A stretch of DNA of 64,000 nucleotides from UBA2970 sp965221075 (GCA_965221075.1 OZ244865.1:2294001-2358000); one strand, 5' to 3'. Shown: positions 10,877-19,955, counted from the first letter of the stretch. Notes: generated from the sequence alone by a model not told the origin. Translations and numbers: made by a program.

Positions 10877-11977
10877 ATGTTTGTAGACGCTGTCAGGATC
10901 CAGGTCCAGTCGGGCCACGGGGGCCGGGGCTGCGTCGCCTTCCGCCGCGAGGCCTTCCGGCCCCGGGGCGGCCCCTCGGGCGGCAACGGAGGCAAGGGGG
11001 GCGACGTGGTCCTGGTGGCCGACAACAACCTGCAGGACTACTCCTCCCTCTACCACCAGCCCAGCCTGAGGGCCAGGAACGGGAGCCCGGGACTTGGAAG
11101 CGACTGCGACGGGCGCAACGCCGCCGATCTGGCCGTTCCCGTTCCCTGCGGCACGCTGGTCTGGAAGCTGCCCCAGGAGGAGGAGGCCGCCGGTCCCGAG
11201 GAGCGTCCCAGGGCCAGGCCGGTGGAGCCGGATCCGGACCTCGGAGCCCATGCGCCGCCCCGGGCTCCGGGGCTGGCCGGCCTGTTGCTCCACGGGGACC
11301 TGGCCCGCTCCGGCCAGCGGCTGCTGGTGGGACGCGGGGGGCGGGGAGGACTGGGCAACCGGAACTTCGCCACCGCACGGCGCCAGGCTCCCCGCTTCGC
11401 CCAGCCCGGAGAGGAGGGCACCCGCGGCGCCTTCTACCTGGAGCTGAGGACCATCGCCGACGTGGGCCTGCTCGGGTTCCCCAACGCCGGCAAGTCCACC
11501 CTGCTGGCGGCCCTCACCCAGGCCCATCCCCGCATCGCTCCCTATCCGTTCACCACCCTGAGGCCGCACCTCGGGATCCTGGAATACCGGGACCACTCCC
11601 GAGTCGTCCTCTGCGACATCCCCGGCATCGCCGAGGGAGCCCACCGCGATGTCGGGCTGGGGCTGGGCTTCCTGCGCCATCTCGAGCGCTGCCGGGCCCT
11701 GGCCTGGCTGCTGGACATGTCGGGGATGGAGGGGCGCAGGCCCTGGGAGGACTACCGGAGCCTGAAGGAGGAGATCCGCAGCTACGACCCGGGCATGCTA
11801 CGCAGGCCCTCGGTGGTTCTGGCCAACAAGATGGACCAGCCGCGGTCGGCCGGGAACCTGGAGCGCCTGCGCCGGGAGCTGGGAAGGACCCGCATACTGC
11901 CGATCTCCGCAGCCTCCGGACAGGGGCTCGAGGCGGCCGTAAAGGCCTTCCGCAGGGCCCTGCGCCTACAGGCGTAG
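10877..11977 (+). CDS. obgE: GTPase Obg with an enlarged Obg domain
   Basis: This 366-residue ribosome-associated GTPase acts in 50S assembly. The N-terminal glycine-rich Obg fold begins MFVDAVRIQVQSGHGGRGCV. The GTPase domain has G1 GFPNAGKST, G3 DIPGIAEGA and G4 NKMD. There is no C-terminal OCT domain. The Obg domain carries an inserted Pro/Arg/Glu-rich stretch of roughly 45 residues, between GTLVWKLPQEEE and SGQRLLVGRGGRGGLGN, where most homologues have a short DxxTGELL-type turn. A 106-base pyrimidine-rich spacer separates it from rpmA. Its 3' end overlaps the convergent gene at 11966 by 12 bases. Confidence 0.95.
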   Translation: MFVDAVRIQVQSGHGGRGCVAFRREAFRPRGGPSGGNGGKGGDVVLVADNNLQDYSSLYHQPSLRARNGSPGLGSDCDGRNAADLAVPVPCGTLVWKLPQEEEAAGPEERPRARPVEPDPDLGAHAPPRAPGLAGLLLHGDLARSGQRLLVGRGGRGGLGNRNFATARRQAPRFAQPGEEGTRGAFYLELRTIADVGLLGFPNAGKSTLLAALTQAHPRIAPYPFTTLRPHLGILEYRDHSRVVLCDIPGIAEGAHRDVGLGLGFLRHLERCRALAWLLDMSGMEGRRPWEDYRSLKEEIRSYDPGMLRRPSVVLANKMDQPRSAGNLERLRRELGRTRILPISAASGQGLEAAVKAFRRALRLQA

Positions 11978-12442
11978 GAGATCCCCGTCCTCCTGGCCTC
12001 CCTTGGGAGGCCCTAGCACCACCGCGGAGACGATCGCCTCCCGGACCCGGTCCCTCTGGCGGAAGCGGGAGGCCCATTCGCTGCTCCTCCGCTGCTTGCT
12101 CTCCATCATGGGCTCCGCCGCCATGGGAGGCTCCGCAACGGGAGGAGCCGGAACCAGACGGGGCTCGGGAGGCCTTTCCGGCTCCATCTCGACCGGAGGA
12201 GGAGGCGGGGGCGCGGCGACCGGCTCGGCAATCTCCCCCACCATCTCCATGAGCCGCTTCTTCCAGGCCTCGGCGGCGGCCTGGGGCGGCTCGGGGGCCT
12301 CGCCGGGCTCCTCGCCGGGAACGGGAGGCGGCGCGATGCCGACCTCCTCCTCCGCCTTCTTCCTCCGCCGCCGACCGACCCACTCCGCCACCGCTGCCAG
12401 CAGCGAGGCCAGGATCATGAAGACTAGGGGGTTGTCGAACAT
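11966..12442 (-). CDS. Small membrane-anchored Pro/Glu-rich protein next to floA
   Basis: This is a 158-residue protein of unknown function. Residues 1-20 (MFDNPLVFMILASLLAAVAE) form one membrane helix, followed by a basic RRRRKK stop-transfer segment. The middle is low-complexity and Pro/Glu/Ala-rich (EAPEPPQ, AAPPPPPPVEMEPERPPEP). The C-terminus is polar and helical, with RVREAIVSAVVLGPPKG. It lies 27 bases after floA on the same strand, so it is probably co-transcribed and may work at FloA membrane domains. The gene ends inside the 3' end of convergent obgE. Confidence 0.75.
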   Translation of the reverse strand: MFDNPLVFMILASLLAAVAEWVGRRRRKKAEEEVGIAPPPVPGEEPGEAPEPPQAAAEAWKKRLMEMVGEIAEPVAAPPPPPPVEMEPERPPEPRLVPAPPVAEPPMAAEPMMESKQRRSSEWASRFRQRDRVREAIVSAVVLGPPKGGQEDGDLLRL

Positions 12443-12469
12443 GGCCGCCGTCCCGTGGCCCGGGAAAGC

Positions 12470-13471
12470 CTACTCCTTGCTGTCCTCCTCCTCCTCGGTC
12501 GTGGCGATGGAGTCGCGCATCGAGGTGTCGGCCTGGATGTTCTTCATCCGGAAGTAGTCCATCACGCCGAGGTTTCCGCTGCGGAAGGCGTCGGCCATGG
12601 CCAGGGGGACCTGGGCCTCGGCCTCGACCACCCGGGCGCGCATCTCGGCCACCCGGGCCACCATCTCCTGCTCGGTGGCCACCGCCGCGGCCCGGCGCAC
12701 CTCGGCCTGGGCCTGGGCCACCAGCTTGTTGGTCTCCGCCTGCTTGGCCTGCAGCTTGGCGCCCACGTTCTCGCCCACGTCCACGTCGGCGATGTCGATG
12801 GAGAGGATCTCGAAGGCGGTGTTGCTGTCGAGGGACTTGCTGAGCACTGTGCGCGAGATCATGTCGGGATTCTCCAGCACCTCCTTGTAGGAGTCGCTGG
12901 AGCCGATGGTGGAGACAATGCCCTCGCCCACCCGGGCCACGATGGTCTCCTCGGTGGCGCCGCCCACGAACCGGTCCAGGTTGGTGCGCACGGTCACCCG
13001 GGCGCGGGCCCGGATCACGATCCCGTCCTTGGCCACCGCGTCGACCGTCCCCTTGCCCACGTCGGCCGCCGGGCAGTCGATCACCCGGGGATTGACCGAG
13101 GTCTTGACCGCCTCGATCACGTTCTTTCCGGTCCCCTTGGTGGCCAGGTCGATGGCGCAGGCCCGGTCGAAGTCCAGCCGGATGCTGGCCTTGCGGGCCG
13201 CGATCAGGGCCAGGACCACCATGTCCACGTTGCCTCCGGCCAGGTAGTGGGTTGACAGGTCGTCGATGGAGACCCTCATCCCCGACTTCTCCGCGGTGAT
13301 GCGGGCGTTGACCACCTGCCCCACCGGAACGTTGCGCAGCCGCAGGGCGATCAGCTCCATGATCCCCACCGGGGCTCCCGAGACGTAGGCCCGGATCCAG
13401 ATGCTGAAGAAGTTGAACAGGAGGATCGCCCCGATCAGGACGACGACCACGATGAAGGCGATCAGGACCAT
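12470..13471 (-). CDS. floA: Flotillin-like membrane scaffold FloA
   Basis: This 333-residue FloA has an N-terminal membrane segment (MVLIAFIVVVVLIGAILLF), an SPFH domain with RACAIDLATKGTGKNV, and an Ala/Glu-rich coiled region (KLQAKQAETNKLVAQAQAE). FloA organises functional membrane microdomains and works with NfeD-type partners. I chose the ATG at 13471 because it has a strong GGAAGGAG ribosome binding site 8 bases upstream and sits at the usual FloA start. The frame stays open to an ATG at 13555, which would add 28 residues. A decayed copy of this gene lies directly upstream, at 13606-13970. Confidence 0.93.
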   Translation of the reverse strand: MVLIAFIVVVVLIGAILLFNFFSIWIRAYVSGAPVGIMELIALRLRNVPVGQVVNARITAEKSGMRVSIDDLSTHYLAGGNVDMVVLALIAARKASIRLDFDRACAIDLATKGTGKNVIEAVKTSVNPRVIDCPAADVGKGTVDAVAKDGIVIRARARVTVRTNLDRFVGGATEETIVARVGEGIVSTIGSSDSYKEVLENPDMISRTVLSKSLDSNTAFEILSIDIADVDVGENVGAKLQAKQAETNKLVAQAQAEVRRAAAVATEQEMVARVAEMRARVVEAEAQVPLAMADAFRSGNLGVMDYFRMKNIQADTSMRDSIATTEEEEDSKE

Positions 13472-13605
13472 GGTCCACGCTCCTTCCCCCATCGCTTGTC
13501 CCAGAAGGACAGGCAGCCACCCGGCGGCCGCCATGGTCAAGGAATGTTCAATCATGGCTCTGTGATTCGATCAAGTCCGTCGGGCGGACTCTATACCGGT
13601 CCGCT

Positions 13606-13970
13606 CGGCGATTGCGACATATTCCTGGCCACATCGGCCACGTTCTTTCCGGTTCCCTTGCTGGCCAAGCCGATGGCGCAAGCCCGGCAGATATCCAGCC
13701 GCCCTTCGGGCCGCGATCAGATCCAGGGCGCCCTGCTCCGGCCGCCTCGGGCCAGGCAGTGGAGGCGAGGTCGCCAAAGAAGCCGCAATGCACCCCCTCC
13801 TGGGGGCGATGCAGGCATTGGCCGCCTGACTGCCGGAAGCCAGCTCAGCCGCAGGACGATCAGATCCAAGATCTCCACCACGGCTCCCTGGACGCAGGCC
13901 TGAATCCAGACGCTTGGGCAGCGGACAGGACGATGGCCGCAAAGGAGGCGATCGGGACCGTGCTACTCAT
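13606..13970 (-). pseudogene. Decayed partial duplicate of floA
   Basis: The minus strand here aligns collinearly with the first third of floA (about 13,090-13,480), with only about a 12-base net length difference. The homology is clear at the protein level but spread over different frames. Compare RACAIGLASKGTGKNV with RACAIDLATKGTGKNV, and IQACVQGAVVEILDLIVLRL with IRAYVSGAPVGIMELIALRL. Frameshifts and stops break every frame, and the copy ends after about 120 codons. It sits between nfeD and intact floA, as expected of a tandem duplicate in decay. Confidence 0.85.
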
Positions 13971-14019
13971 CTTGGGCTCCTTGCGCAGGCCCCAGACGGA
14001 TAGGCAGTCTCCACGGCAA

Positions 14020-14472
14020 TCAACGGAGGCGGCGCACCACCACCCGCAGCCCCTCCACCTGGACCACCCGGATCTTCTCGTCGGGCTCGATCATGTCCCA
14101 TTCGCTTACCACGTCCACCTTCCTGCCCCCGATCATGGCCACCCCCGAGGGCCGCAGCATGGTCACCGCGTAGCCTTCCTGCCCCACAAGATCGGGGCGG
14201 TCGGTGCCAATCTCCCCCACGGTCCCCTTCGAGACGAAGATGCGGCCGAAGCCGCTGCGGGGAAACCACATCACCCAGAACACGAATCCCGCGGACAGAA
14301 GCAGCACCACGAATGCGAGCAGCCCCAGCCCGGTGGCGGCATCCTCCTGGAATCCCAGAACCACCGCGGCGATCAGGGCGATCAGCCCCAGGGTTCCGGC
14401 TATCAGCCCGGGAAGGAAAATCTCGGAAACCAGCAGCAGCATGCCCACTACCAGCAGGATGGTGATTGTCAT
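14020..14472 (-). CDS. Short NfeD-like membrane protein (OB-fold)
   Basis: This 150-residue protein has two to three N-terminal membrane helices (MTITILLVVGMLLLVSEIFL; AALIAAVVLGF region; GLLAFVVLLLSAGFVFWVMW). A soluble C-terminal OB-fold includes LVGQEGYAVTMLRPSGVAMI and GRKVDVVSEWDMI. This matches the short NfeD class that is genetically paired with flotillins and lacks the ClpP-like protease domain. It has a GAGGACC ribosome binding site. It starts 19 bases after dnaG and lies upstream of the floA remnant and floA, so a dnaG-nfeD-floA transcript is likely. A long NfeD with the protease domain is encoded separately at 28039. Confidence 0.85.
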   Translation of the reverse strand: MTITILLVVGMLLLVSEIFLPGLIAGTLGLIALIAAVVLGFQEDAATGLGLLAFVVLLLSAGFVFWVMWFPRSGFGRIFVSKGTVGEIGTDRPDLVGQEGYAVTMLRPSGVAMIGGRKVDVVSEWDMIEPDEKIRVVQVEGLRVVVRRLR

Positions 14473-14491
14473 AAGGTCCTCGCTACAATCG

Positions 14492-16270
14492 TCAGCTCTC
14501 GGCCAGGGGCTCGAGGCGGGACTGCCTGGCCCTGATCAGCGACAGGTACTCCTGCTCCCATCCCGGGGCCGCCGACTGCCTCCGCAGCTGATCGTCCCCG
14601 AAGCGGGCGATCCGGGGATCCAGGTAGCGGTTGCGCAGCGCGACCAGCAGGTCCTCCGCGTCCCGCTGCCAGTCTGGCACCTCCCTCTCCCCCTCCACCA
14701 GTCCCAGGACGAAGTCCCTCTCGGGCTGGTCCTCGATCCGGTCCAGGAGCAGCCCCGCCGTGAAGGCCCTGCCCTCCAAATGGCACTCCTGACGGAATTC
14801 CAGCACCCGGCGCACCAGGCTGTGGCCGATCCACTCCATTTCGAGGCGCTCGAAGATCCAGTCCACCCGTTCCTCGTTGCCCCACAGGATCCGCTCTAGC
14901 AGCGAGATCTCGACCCGGTGGGGAAGCTCCATGGACGGCGAGCCGGACTCCTCCCGTCCCCTCGCCGCGTGCCCGGCGACCGCGGCTCTGCGCCGGAACT
15001 GGGAGACCGCGAGGGTGGGGTTGAGCCCCAGCCGGATGGCCGTCTTCTGGACCAGGAGATGGCGGAACTCCTCCCGCCCGATGCTCTGGGCCACCTTCCC
15101 CATCTCGTCCAGGATCGTCCTCTGAGCGTCCTGGCCGTCGCCCCCGTGCCTCCCGATCAGGTGTTCGAGCAGGAAGTCGGGATACTCCGCCGCCTGCAGG
15201 ATCCGGTCGCGGAAGGCCTCGGCTCCCCGCTCCCGGATGAAGCTGTCCGGATCGCTGCCTTCGGGCAGCGTCCCCACCCTGACCGAGAATTCGTATCCGG
15301 CCAGATCCGGGAAGGAGCGCCTCACCGCCTCCGCTCCCGCCGCATCGGAGTCCAGGATCATGACGATCTGGGAGACGTAGCGCTTCAGGATCCGGGCATG
15401 CTCCCCGGTCAGGGCAGTTCCCATGGGGGCCACCACGTTGCGGATCCCCGCCATGTGGCAGGCGATGAGGTCCATCTGCCCCTCGCACACCATCATGCGG
15501 CCCTCCTCCAGCGCCGCCCGGTGCGCCTGATCCAGGCCGTAGAGGGTCCTGCCCTTGTGGAAGAGCGGAGTCTCCGGCGAGTTGATGTACTTGCCTCCGT
15601 GCTCCTCCGGAGCGACCAGCCTCCCGCTGAAGGCGATCACCCGGCCCTGGGCGTCGGAGACCGGGAAGATCAGCCTTCCCCGGAACCGGTCGTAGATCCC
15701 CTCCCGGTTCTGGCTGCGGACCGCCAGCCCCGCCTGCTCCAGCAGAACCGGCTTGTATCCCCGGCTGCGCCCCCACTCCAGGGTGGCGTCCCAGGAACGC
15801 GGGGCGAAGCCCAGCCGGAAGCGCTCGACCGCATCCGGGCCCAGGCCGCGCTGCCGGAGGTACTCGCGGCCCTCCTCCCCCTCCTTCCGCTCCCTGAGCA
15901 GCAGGTGCCAGTGGGCGCAGAGCTCCTCGTGCAGGGCGAGCAGCCTTTCCCGCCCCTTGCGCGCCTCGGGGTCCCCCCCGCCATGCTCCAGGGCGATTCC
16001 CGCGCGCCTCGCCAGGCGCTCCAGCGCCTCGGGAAAGGTGAGCTTCTCGTACTCCTGGAGGAAGGTGAAGACGTCCCCTCCCTTGCGGCACCCGAAGCAG
16101 TAGAACATCTGCCTGGAGGGACTGACCTGGAAGCTGGGCGTCTTCTCCTTGTGGAAGGGGCAGAGCGCCACGTAGTTGGCCCCCGCCTTCCTGAGGGGGA
16201 AGCAGCGGCCGATCACCTCGACGATGTCGCTGGCCGCCCGAATCCGCTCCTTGACCGCCTCATCCGCCAT
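14492..16270 (-). CDS. dnaG: DNA primase
   Basis: This 592-residue primase makes RNA primers at replication forks. The N-terminal CHC2 zinc domain has CPFHKEKTPSF and CFGCRKGGD. The TOPRIM catalytic core includes EGQMDLIACHMAG and ILDSDAAGAEAVRRSF, with its acidic metal ligands. The C-terminal part is the helicase-binding region. The ATG at 16270 gives MADEAVKERIRAASDIVEVIG, the usual start. It lies 23 bases after the TPR gene and 19 bases before nfeD on the same strand. Confidence 0.97.
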   Translation of the reverse strand: MADEAVKERIRAASDIVEVIGRCFPLRKAGANYVALCPFHKEKTPSFQVSPSRQMFYCFGCRKGGDVFTFLQEYEKLTFPEALERLARRAGIALEHGGGDPEARKGRERLLALHEELCAHWHLLLRERKEGEEGREYLRQRGLGPDAVERFRLGFAPRSWDATLEWGRSRGYKPVLLEQAGLAVRSQNREGIYDRFRGRLIFPVSDAQGRVIAFSGRLVAPEEHGGKYINSPETPLFHKGRTLYGLDQAHRAALEEGRMMVCEGQMDLIACHMAGIRNVVAPMGTALTGEHARILKRYVSQIVMILDSDAAGAEAVRRSFPDLAGYEFSVRVGTLPEGSDPDSFIRERGAEAFRDRILQAAEYPDFLLEHLIGRHGGDGQDAQRTILDEMGKVAQSIGREEFRHLLVQKTAIRLGLNPTLAVSQFRRRAAVAGHAARGREESGSPSMELPHRVEISLLERILWGNEERVDWIFERLEMEWIGHSLVRRVLEFRQECHLEGRAFTAGLLLDRIEDQPERDFVLGLVEGEREVPDWQRDAEDLLVALRNRYLDPRIARFGDDQLRRQSAAPGWEQEYLSLIRARQSRLEPLAES

Positions 16271-16293
16271 GGGAGACAGGGAGGCGGAAGGGG

Positions 16294-17847
16294 CTAGAGC
16301 CGGGAAACGGCATCCAGCCAGTAGCGGAGGGTCTGGGCCTGGGGATGGCGGGGCTGGAGGGAGAGAACCTTGCGGAAGTGGATGCGGGCCCAGCCGGGAT
16401 TGCCCAGACGCTCGGCATGCAGCTGGCCGGCGGCCAGATGGGCCTGGACGTCGTCGGGACGGGCCCTGAGGATCCTCCTCAGCTCGGCCACCGCGTCCTC
16501 GTAGTGCCGCCCCTTGATCAGGGCCAGCGCGAAGTTGAAGCGCACATCGCGGTCGTGGGAGCGGAGCGCCAGAGCCTCCTCCAGCACCCGCGCCGAGGTG
16601 TCCCACATCTCCAGACGGAAGGCGGCCAGCCCCCAGTTGAAGCAGGCAGGAAAGAAGGTCGGGTCGGACTCGGACGCCTGCCGGTAGTAGCCCATGGCGT
16701 CCGCCAGGCGGCCCTCTTCGGCGGCCTGGACTCCCTGGGCATGCATCGCCTCGGCTCCGGCCCGGTCGCCGGGCTCGGGAAAGGCCAGGGAGCGGTAGGC
16801 GTAGGGCACCGACTCCCTCCGGCTGAGCTGGATGTGGGCGAATGCCTCCAGCGACTCCTCGTCCTCCCACTCCGGAAGCTCCTCGGGCTCCTCCGCCACT
16901 TGAGGGACAACCGCCTCCTCGGGCTCCTCGGCCGCCATCTCCTCCGGCTCCTCGGGCTCGGGGACCGCTTCCTCCACGGGAGGCGCCTCGGGGTCCGGCT
17001 CCGCCGCCACCTCGCTGGGAGGCTCGGGTTCGGGCTCCGGCTCCGGCTCCGGCTCGGGAACAGGCTCGGGCTCGGGAACGGCGAGCAGGATCCGATCCAT
17101 CTCCTCCACCAGGCTCCGGACGGCTTCCGACCGGGCCAGGCCGGGCTCCTGGATCAGGTAGCGGTTGAACTGGATGCTCGCCTCGGCGAGGCGATCCATC
17201 CGGAAGAGGGCCACCGCCGCGTTGTAGATCGCCGGCGGATAGCGGCTAGCCTGGCCCGAGGCCTTCTGGAAGTGCTGCAGGGCCTCCTCGGCGTCGCCCT
17301 GCTCCATGAGGATGAGGCCCAGACCGTTCCAGGCCCGGGATCCGGCCAGGTCCATGGAAGCCTCGGAGGCCTCGGCCTGGCTGCGGAGCAGGGGCTCGGC
17401 CTCGGCGTGGCGGCCCAGCCCCAGGTAGGCCAGGCCCAGGTTCAGCCGGGACTCCTCGGGCAGGACGCCATTGGAAACGCAGCGCTGGAAGAGGCCGGCC
17501 GCCTGGCCATGCCTGCCGGCCTCGAGGTGGAGGCACCCCAGATTGTAGCGGGCCGAATCCAGGGAGCCGTCCAGCTCGATGGCCCGCAAGTAGCTCTCCT
17601 GCGCTCCTGCGGAATCACCGGAGCGGTGCCGGGCCAGGCCCAGGAGATTCCATTCCCTCGCTCCGAAGCCGCGCTGCCCGGAAGCCGGTCCGAGCCTTTC
17701 GGCCGCCTCGGAAAACCTGCCCTCGCGCAGCAGGCGCGCCCCTTCCACCACATCCTCGTCCACCGCCGGCCCGCACCCCGCGAGCAGAAGGCAGAGGAGG
17801 GACAGGGGCACGGCCGCCATCCATGTCCGTGGAATCTGGATCGCCAT
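16294..17847 (-). CDS. TPR lipoprotein with Pro-Glu linker
   Basis: This 517-residue predicted lipoprotein has a signal with PLSLLCLLLAGC and the lipidation Cys near residue 25. The N-terminal half has several TPR units (for example GRFSEAAERLGPASG, DSARYNLGCLHLEAG, DAEEALQHFQKASG). A low-complexity linker built on PEPEPEPEP follows (roughly residues 255-325), then a second TPR block (ADAMGYYRQASESDP, HYEDAVAELRRILRARP). The linker probably acts as a stiff spacer between two TPR platforms on the membrane. No catalytic domain is seen. It is the first gene of the minus-strand run into dnaG. The alternative start is the adjacent GTG at 17850. Confidence 0.85.
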   Translation of the reverse strand: MAIQIPRTWMAAVPLSLLCLLLAGCGPAVDEDVVEGARLLREGRFSEAAERLGPASGQRGFGAREWNLLGLARHRSGDSAGAQESYLRAIELDGSLDSARYNLGCLHLEAGRHGQAAGLFQRCVSNGVLPEESRLNLGLAYLGLGRHAEAEPLLRSQAEASEASMDLAGSRAWNGLGLILMEQGDAEEALQHFQKASGQASRYPPAIYNAAVALFRMDRLAEASIQFNRYLIQEPGLARSEAVRSLVEEMDRILLAVPEPEPVPEPEPEPEPEPEPPSEVAAEPDPEAPPVEEAVPEPEEPEEMAAEEPEEAVVPQVAEEPEELPEWEDEESLEAFAHIQLSRRESVPYAYRSLAFPEPGDRAGAEAMHAQGVQAAEEGRLADAMGYYRQASESDPTFFPACFNWGLAAFRLEMWDTSARVLEEALALRSHDRDVRFNFALALIKGRHYEDAVAELRRILRARPDDVQAHLAAGQLHAERLGNPGWARIHFRKVLSLQPRHPQAQTLRYWLDAVSRL

Positions 17848-17910
17848 CACTCCTGCTGGCCGCTAGCCTTCGGGGCGCTTCGGTACAAGTCAACCAGATT
17901 CTGGCTTCCT

Positions 17911-18972
17911 GTGGCCCCCTCCATCCAGCAACGGCGCCCGGCTGAAGCTGTCCAGGCCCTGGCGCTGCCCCTGCTGATGCTCCTGGGCGGCTTCGCCGGT
18001 GGAGAAAGCCGGATCCAGGCGGAGAGCGGGAGGGTGGTCCTGGTCCACCACCCCCAGGCGACCCGGCTCTACGCGCCGCGCCCCGAGGCGGTCCGGCAGA
18101 TGGTCGAAGCGGGCATCTCCACGCTGTGGAGGAGCGAGGACAGCGCCAGCGCCTGGCGCTCCCGGATCGGGCCGCAGGAGGTGGTCGGCTTCCGCATCCA
18201 CTCCGAGCCCGGGACCGCCTGCGGTACCCGGCCGGCGGTGGTGGAGGCGCTGGTGAGGAGCCTGCTCTCCAGCGGGCATCCGCCCTCGGGGATCGTGGTC
18301 TGGGACCGGGCCCTTCCCTCCCTGCGGCTGGCCGGATACCTCGAATGGGAGGAGAGCCTCGGCATCCGCGTCGCCGCCGCCCGGGAGAGCGGCTACGACC
18401 CCCAGTCCTGGTACGAGTCCTCCCTGCTGGGAACGCTGACCTGGGGGGACTCCGAATTCGGGCGTTCGGGAGAAGGGATCGGGAGACGCTCCTATGTCGC
18501 CCGGCTGCTCACCGAGAGGATCGACCACATCGTGAACGTCAGTCCCCTGCTCAACCACAACCTGGGGGGGGTCAGCGGGAACCTGGTGGGCCTGGCCCTG
18601 GCCAGCGTGGACAACACCCTGCGCTTCCGCCAGGACGGGGACAGCCTCGCGGTGGCGGTTCCCGAGATAATCGCCCTTCCCGAGATCGGCGACAGGATCC
18701 TGCTCAACGTCACCGACGCCCTCCTGGCCCAGTTCCGGGGGCAGGACCGCATCCGCCTGCAGGACACCGAAGTGCTCAACCAGCTTCGATTCTCTACCGA
18801 TCCCCTGGCCCTGGACGTCCTCTCGCTGCTCGATCTGGGCCGCATCCGGGAGGAGCGCGGGATCGAGCCGGCGGCTCCCTTCCTGGACCTCTACGGCAAC
18901 GCCGGACTCCTCCAGCTGGGCACCCTCGATCTCCAGGAGATCCGCACCGAACGGCTCGACCTCCTCCAGTGA
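17911..18972 (+). CDS. Exported DUF362-family protein
   Basis: This is a predicted 353-residue protein. The GTG at 17911 gives an N-terminus with RR and a hydrophobic core (AVQALALPLLMLLGGFAGG) that reads as a signal peptide. An ATG at 17977 would remove most of it. The body resembles DUF362 proteins (GIVVWDRALPSLRLAGY, YVARLLTERIDHIVNVSPLLNHNLGGVSGNLVGLALASVDN). The Cys clusters of ferredoxin-fused DUF362 members are absent. The function is unknown for most of the family. Its TGA overlaps the GTG of the ROK kinase gene, so the two are coupled although one product looks exported and the other cytoplasmic. Confidence 0.7.
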   Translation: MAPSIQQRRPAEAVQALALPLLMLLGGFAGGESRIQAESGRVVLVHHPQATRLYAPRPEAVRQMVEAGISTLWRSEDSASAWRSRIGPQEVVGFRIHSEPGTACGTRPAVVEALVRSLLSSGHPPSGIVVWDRALPSLRLAGYLEWEESLGIRVAAARESGYDPQSWYESSLLGTLTWGDSEFGRSGEGIGRRSYVARLLTERIDHIVNVSPLLNHNLGGVSGNLVGLALASVDNTLRFRQDGDSLAVAVPEIIALPEIGDRILLNVTDALLAQFRGQDRIRLQDTEVLNQLRFSTDPLALDVLSLLDLGRIREERGIEPAAPFLDLYGNAGLLQLGTLDLQEIRTERLDLLQ

Positions 18973-19901
18973 CTCCTCCGCTCTTCGTCGGCGTGGAGAT
19001 TGGAGGCACCAAGCTGCAGGTGGCTGCCGGCAGCAGCCCTCCCGACATCCTCCGCCTGCACCGTGAGCAGGTGCGGCCGGAACTGGGAGCCAGGGGCATC
19101 CTGGACGGAATGGCCCGGGGACTCGAGGCGGTGTGCCAGGGACGGAGACCCGCGGCGGCGGGTGCGGCCTTCGGAGGGCCTCTGGACCGGACGGAAGGGA
19201 GGGTGGTTCGCAGCCACCAGATCCCGGGCTGGGAGGGCTTCCGCCTCCGGGAGTGGCTCGAGGACCGGCTGGCAGCTCCAGCGCTCCTGGACAACGACGC
19301 CAACCTGGCCTGCCTGGCCGAGGCCACCTGCGGAGCCGCCATGGACCGGGATCCGGTCCTCTACGTGACCCTGGGCAGCGGCGTGGGAGCGGGGCTCTGC
19401 GCCGGTGGAGCGATCTACCACGGCGCTCCTCCCGGGGAATGCGAGCTGGGGCACCTGCGGATAAACGAGGCGGGAGAGACGCTCGAGTCCCTGTGCTCCG
19501 GGTGGGCGGTCGATCGCGAGATCAGGAAGCTGGCCGGCCGGCATCCCGGAAGTCCCCTCGCCCGGCATGCGGCCCTCCATGGGGGATGCGAGGCCCGCGC
19601 TCTGGCCCCGGCCCTGGCCGAGTCCGATCCCCTGGCGCTGGCCCTCCTGGAGAGGACCGCGGGCGCGCTGGCCTTGGGCCTCTCGCACGCCATCCACCTG
19701 TTCCACCCCCAGGCGGTGGTCCTGGGAGGGGGGCTCTCCCTGGCCGGGCCCTTCCTGGCCGAGGCCGCAGCCCGAGCCCTGCCCCCCCTGCTGATGGAGG
19801 CGATGCATCCCCCTCCCCCCATCCTCGCAGCGGGACTGGGGGAGGAGACCGTGCCCAAGGGCGCCCTGCTGCTGGCCCGGATGGCGGCTGCCGCCCGATA
19901 G
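18969..19901 (+). CDS. ROK-family sugar kinase
   Basis: This 310-residue ROK protein is probably a glucokinase-like sugar kinase. The ATP-binding loop is GVEIGGTKLQVAAG, LDNDANLACLAEA contains the catalytic Asp, and VTLGSGVGAGLCAGG is the second phosphate loop. The family zinc site is normally a CxCGxxGCxE cluster after the conserved His. Here GECELGHLRINEAGET is followed by LESLCSGWAV, so the His-type segment remains but the Cys cluster is lost. No DNA-binding N-terminus is present, so it is a kinase rather than a ROK repressor. The GTG start overlaps the DUF362 stop. Confidence 0.88.
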   Translation: MTPPLFVGVEIGGTKLQVAAGSSPPDILRLHREQVRPELGARGILDGMARGLEAVCQGRRPAAAGAAFGGPLDRTEGRVVRSHQIPGWEGFRLREWLEDRLAAPALLDNDANLACLAEATCGAAMDRDPVLYVTLGSGVGAGLCAGGAIYHGAPPGECELGHLRINEAGETLESLCSGWAVDREIRKLAGRHPGSPLARHAALHGGCEARALAPALAESDPLALALLERTAGALALGLSHAIHLFHPQAVVLGGGLSLAGPFLAEAAARALPPLLMEAMHPPPPILAAGLGEETVPKGALLLARMAAAAR

Positions 19902-19955
19902 CAGGTCCGACGGAGGATTCAATGCACGGTTCCCCTGCACTCCCTGGAAACGAAA

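Noticed and set aside
12455..13255. Long plus-strand frames opposite floA
   Set aside because: They are shadows of floA: high GC opens all frames, and the minus-strand product has complete flotillin features and a strong ribosome binding site.
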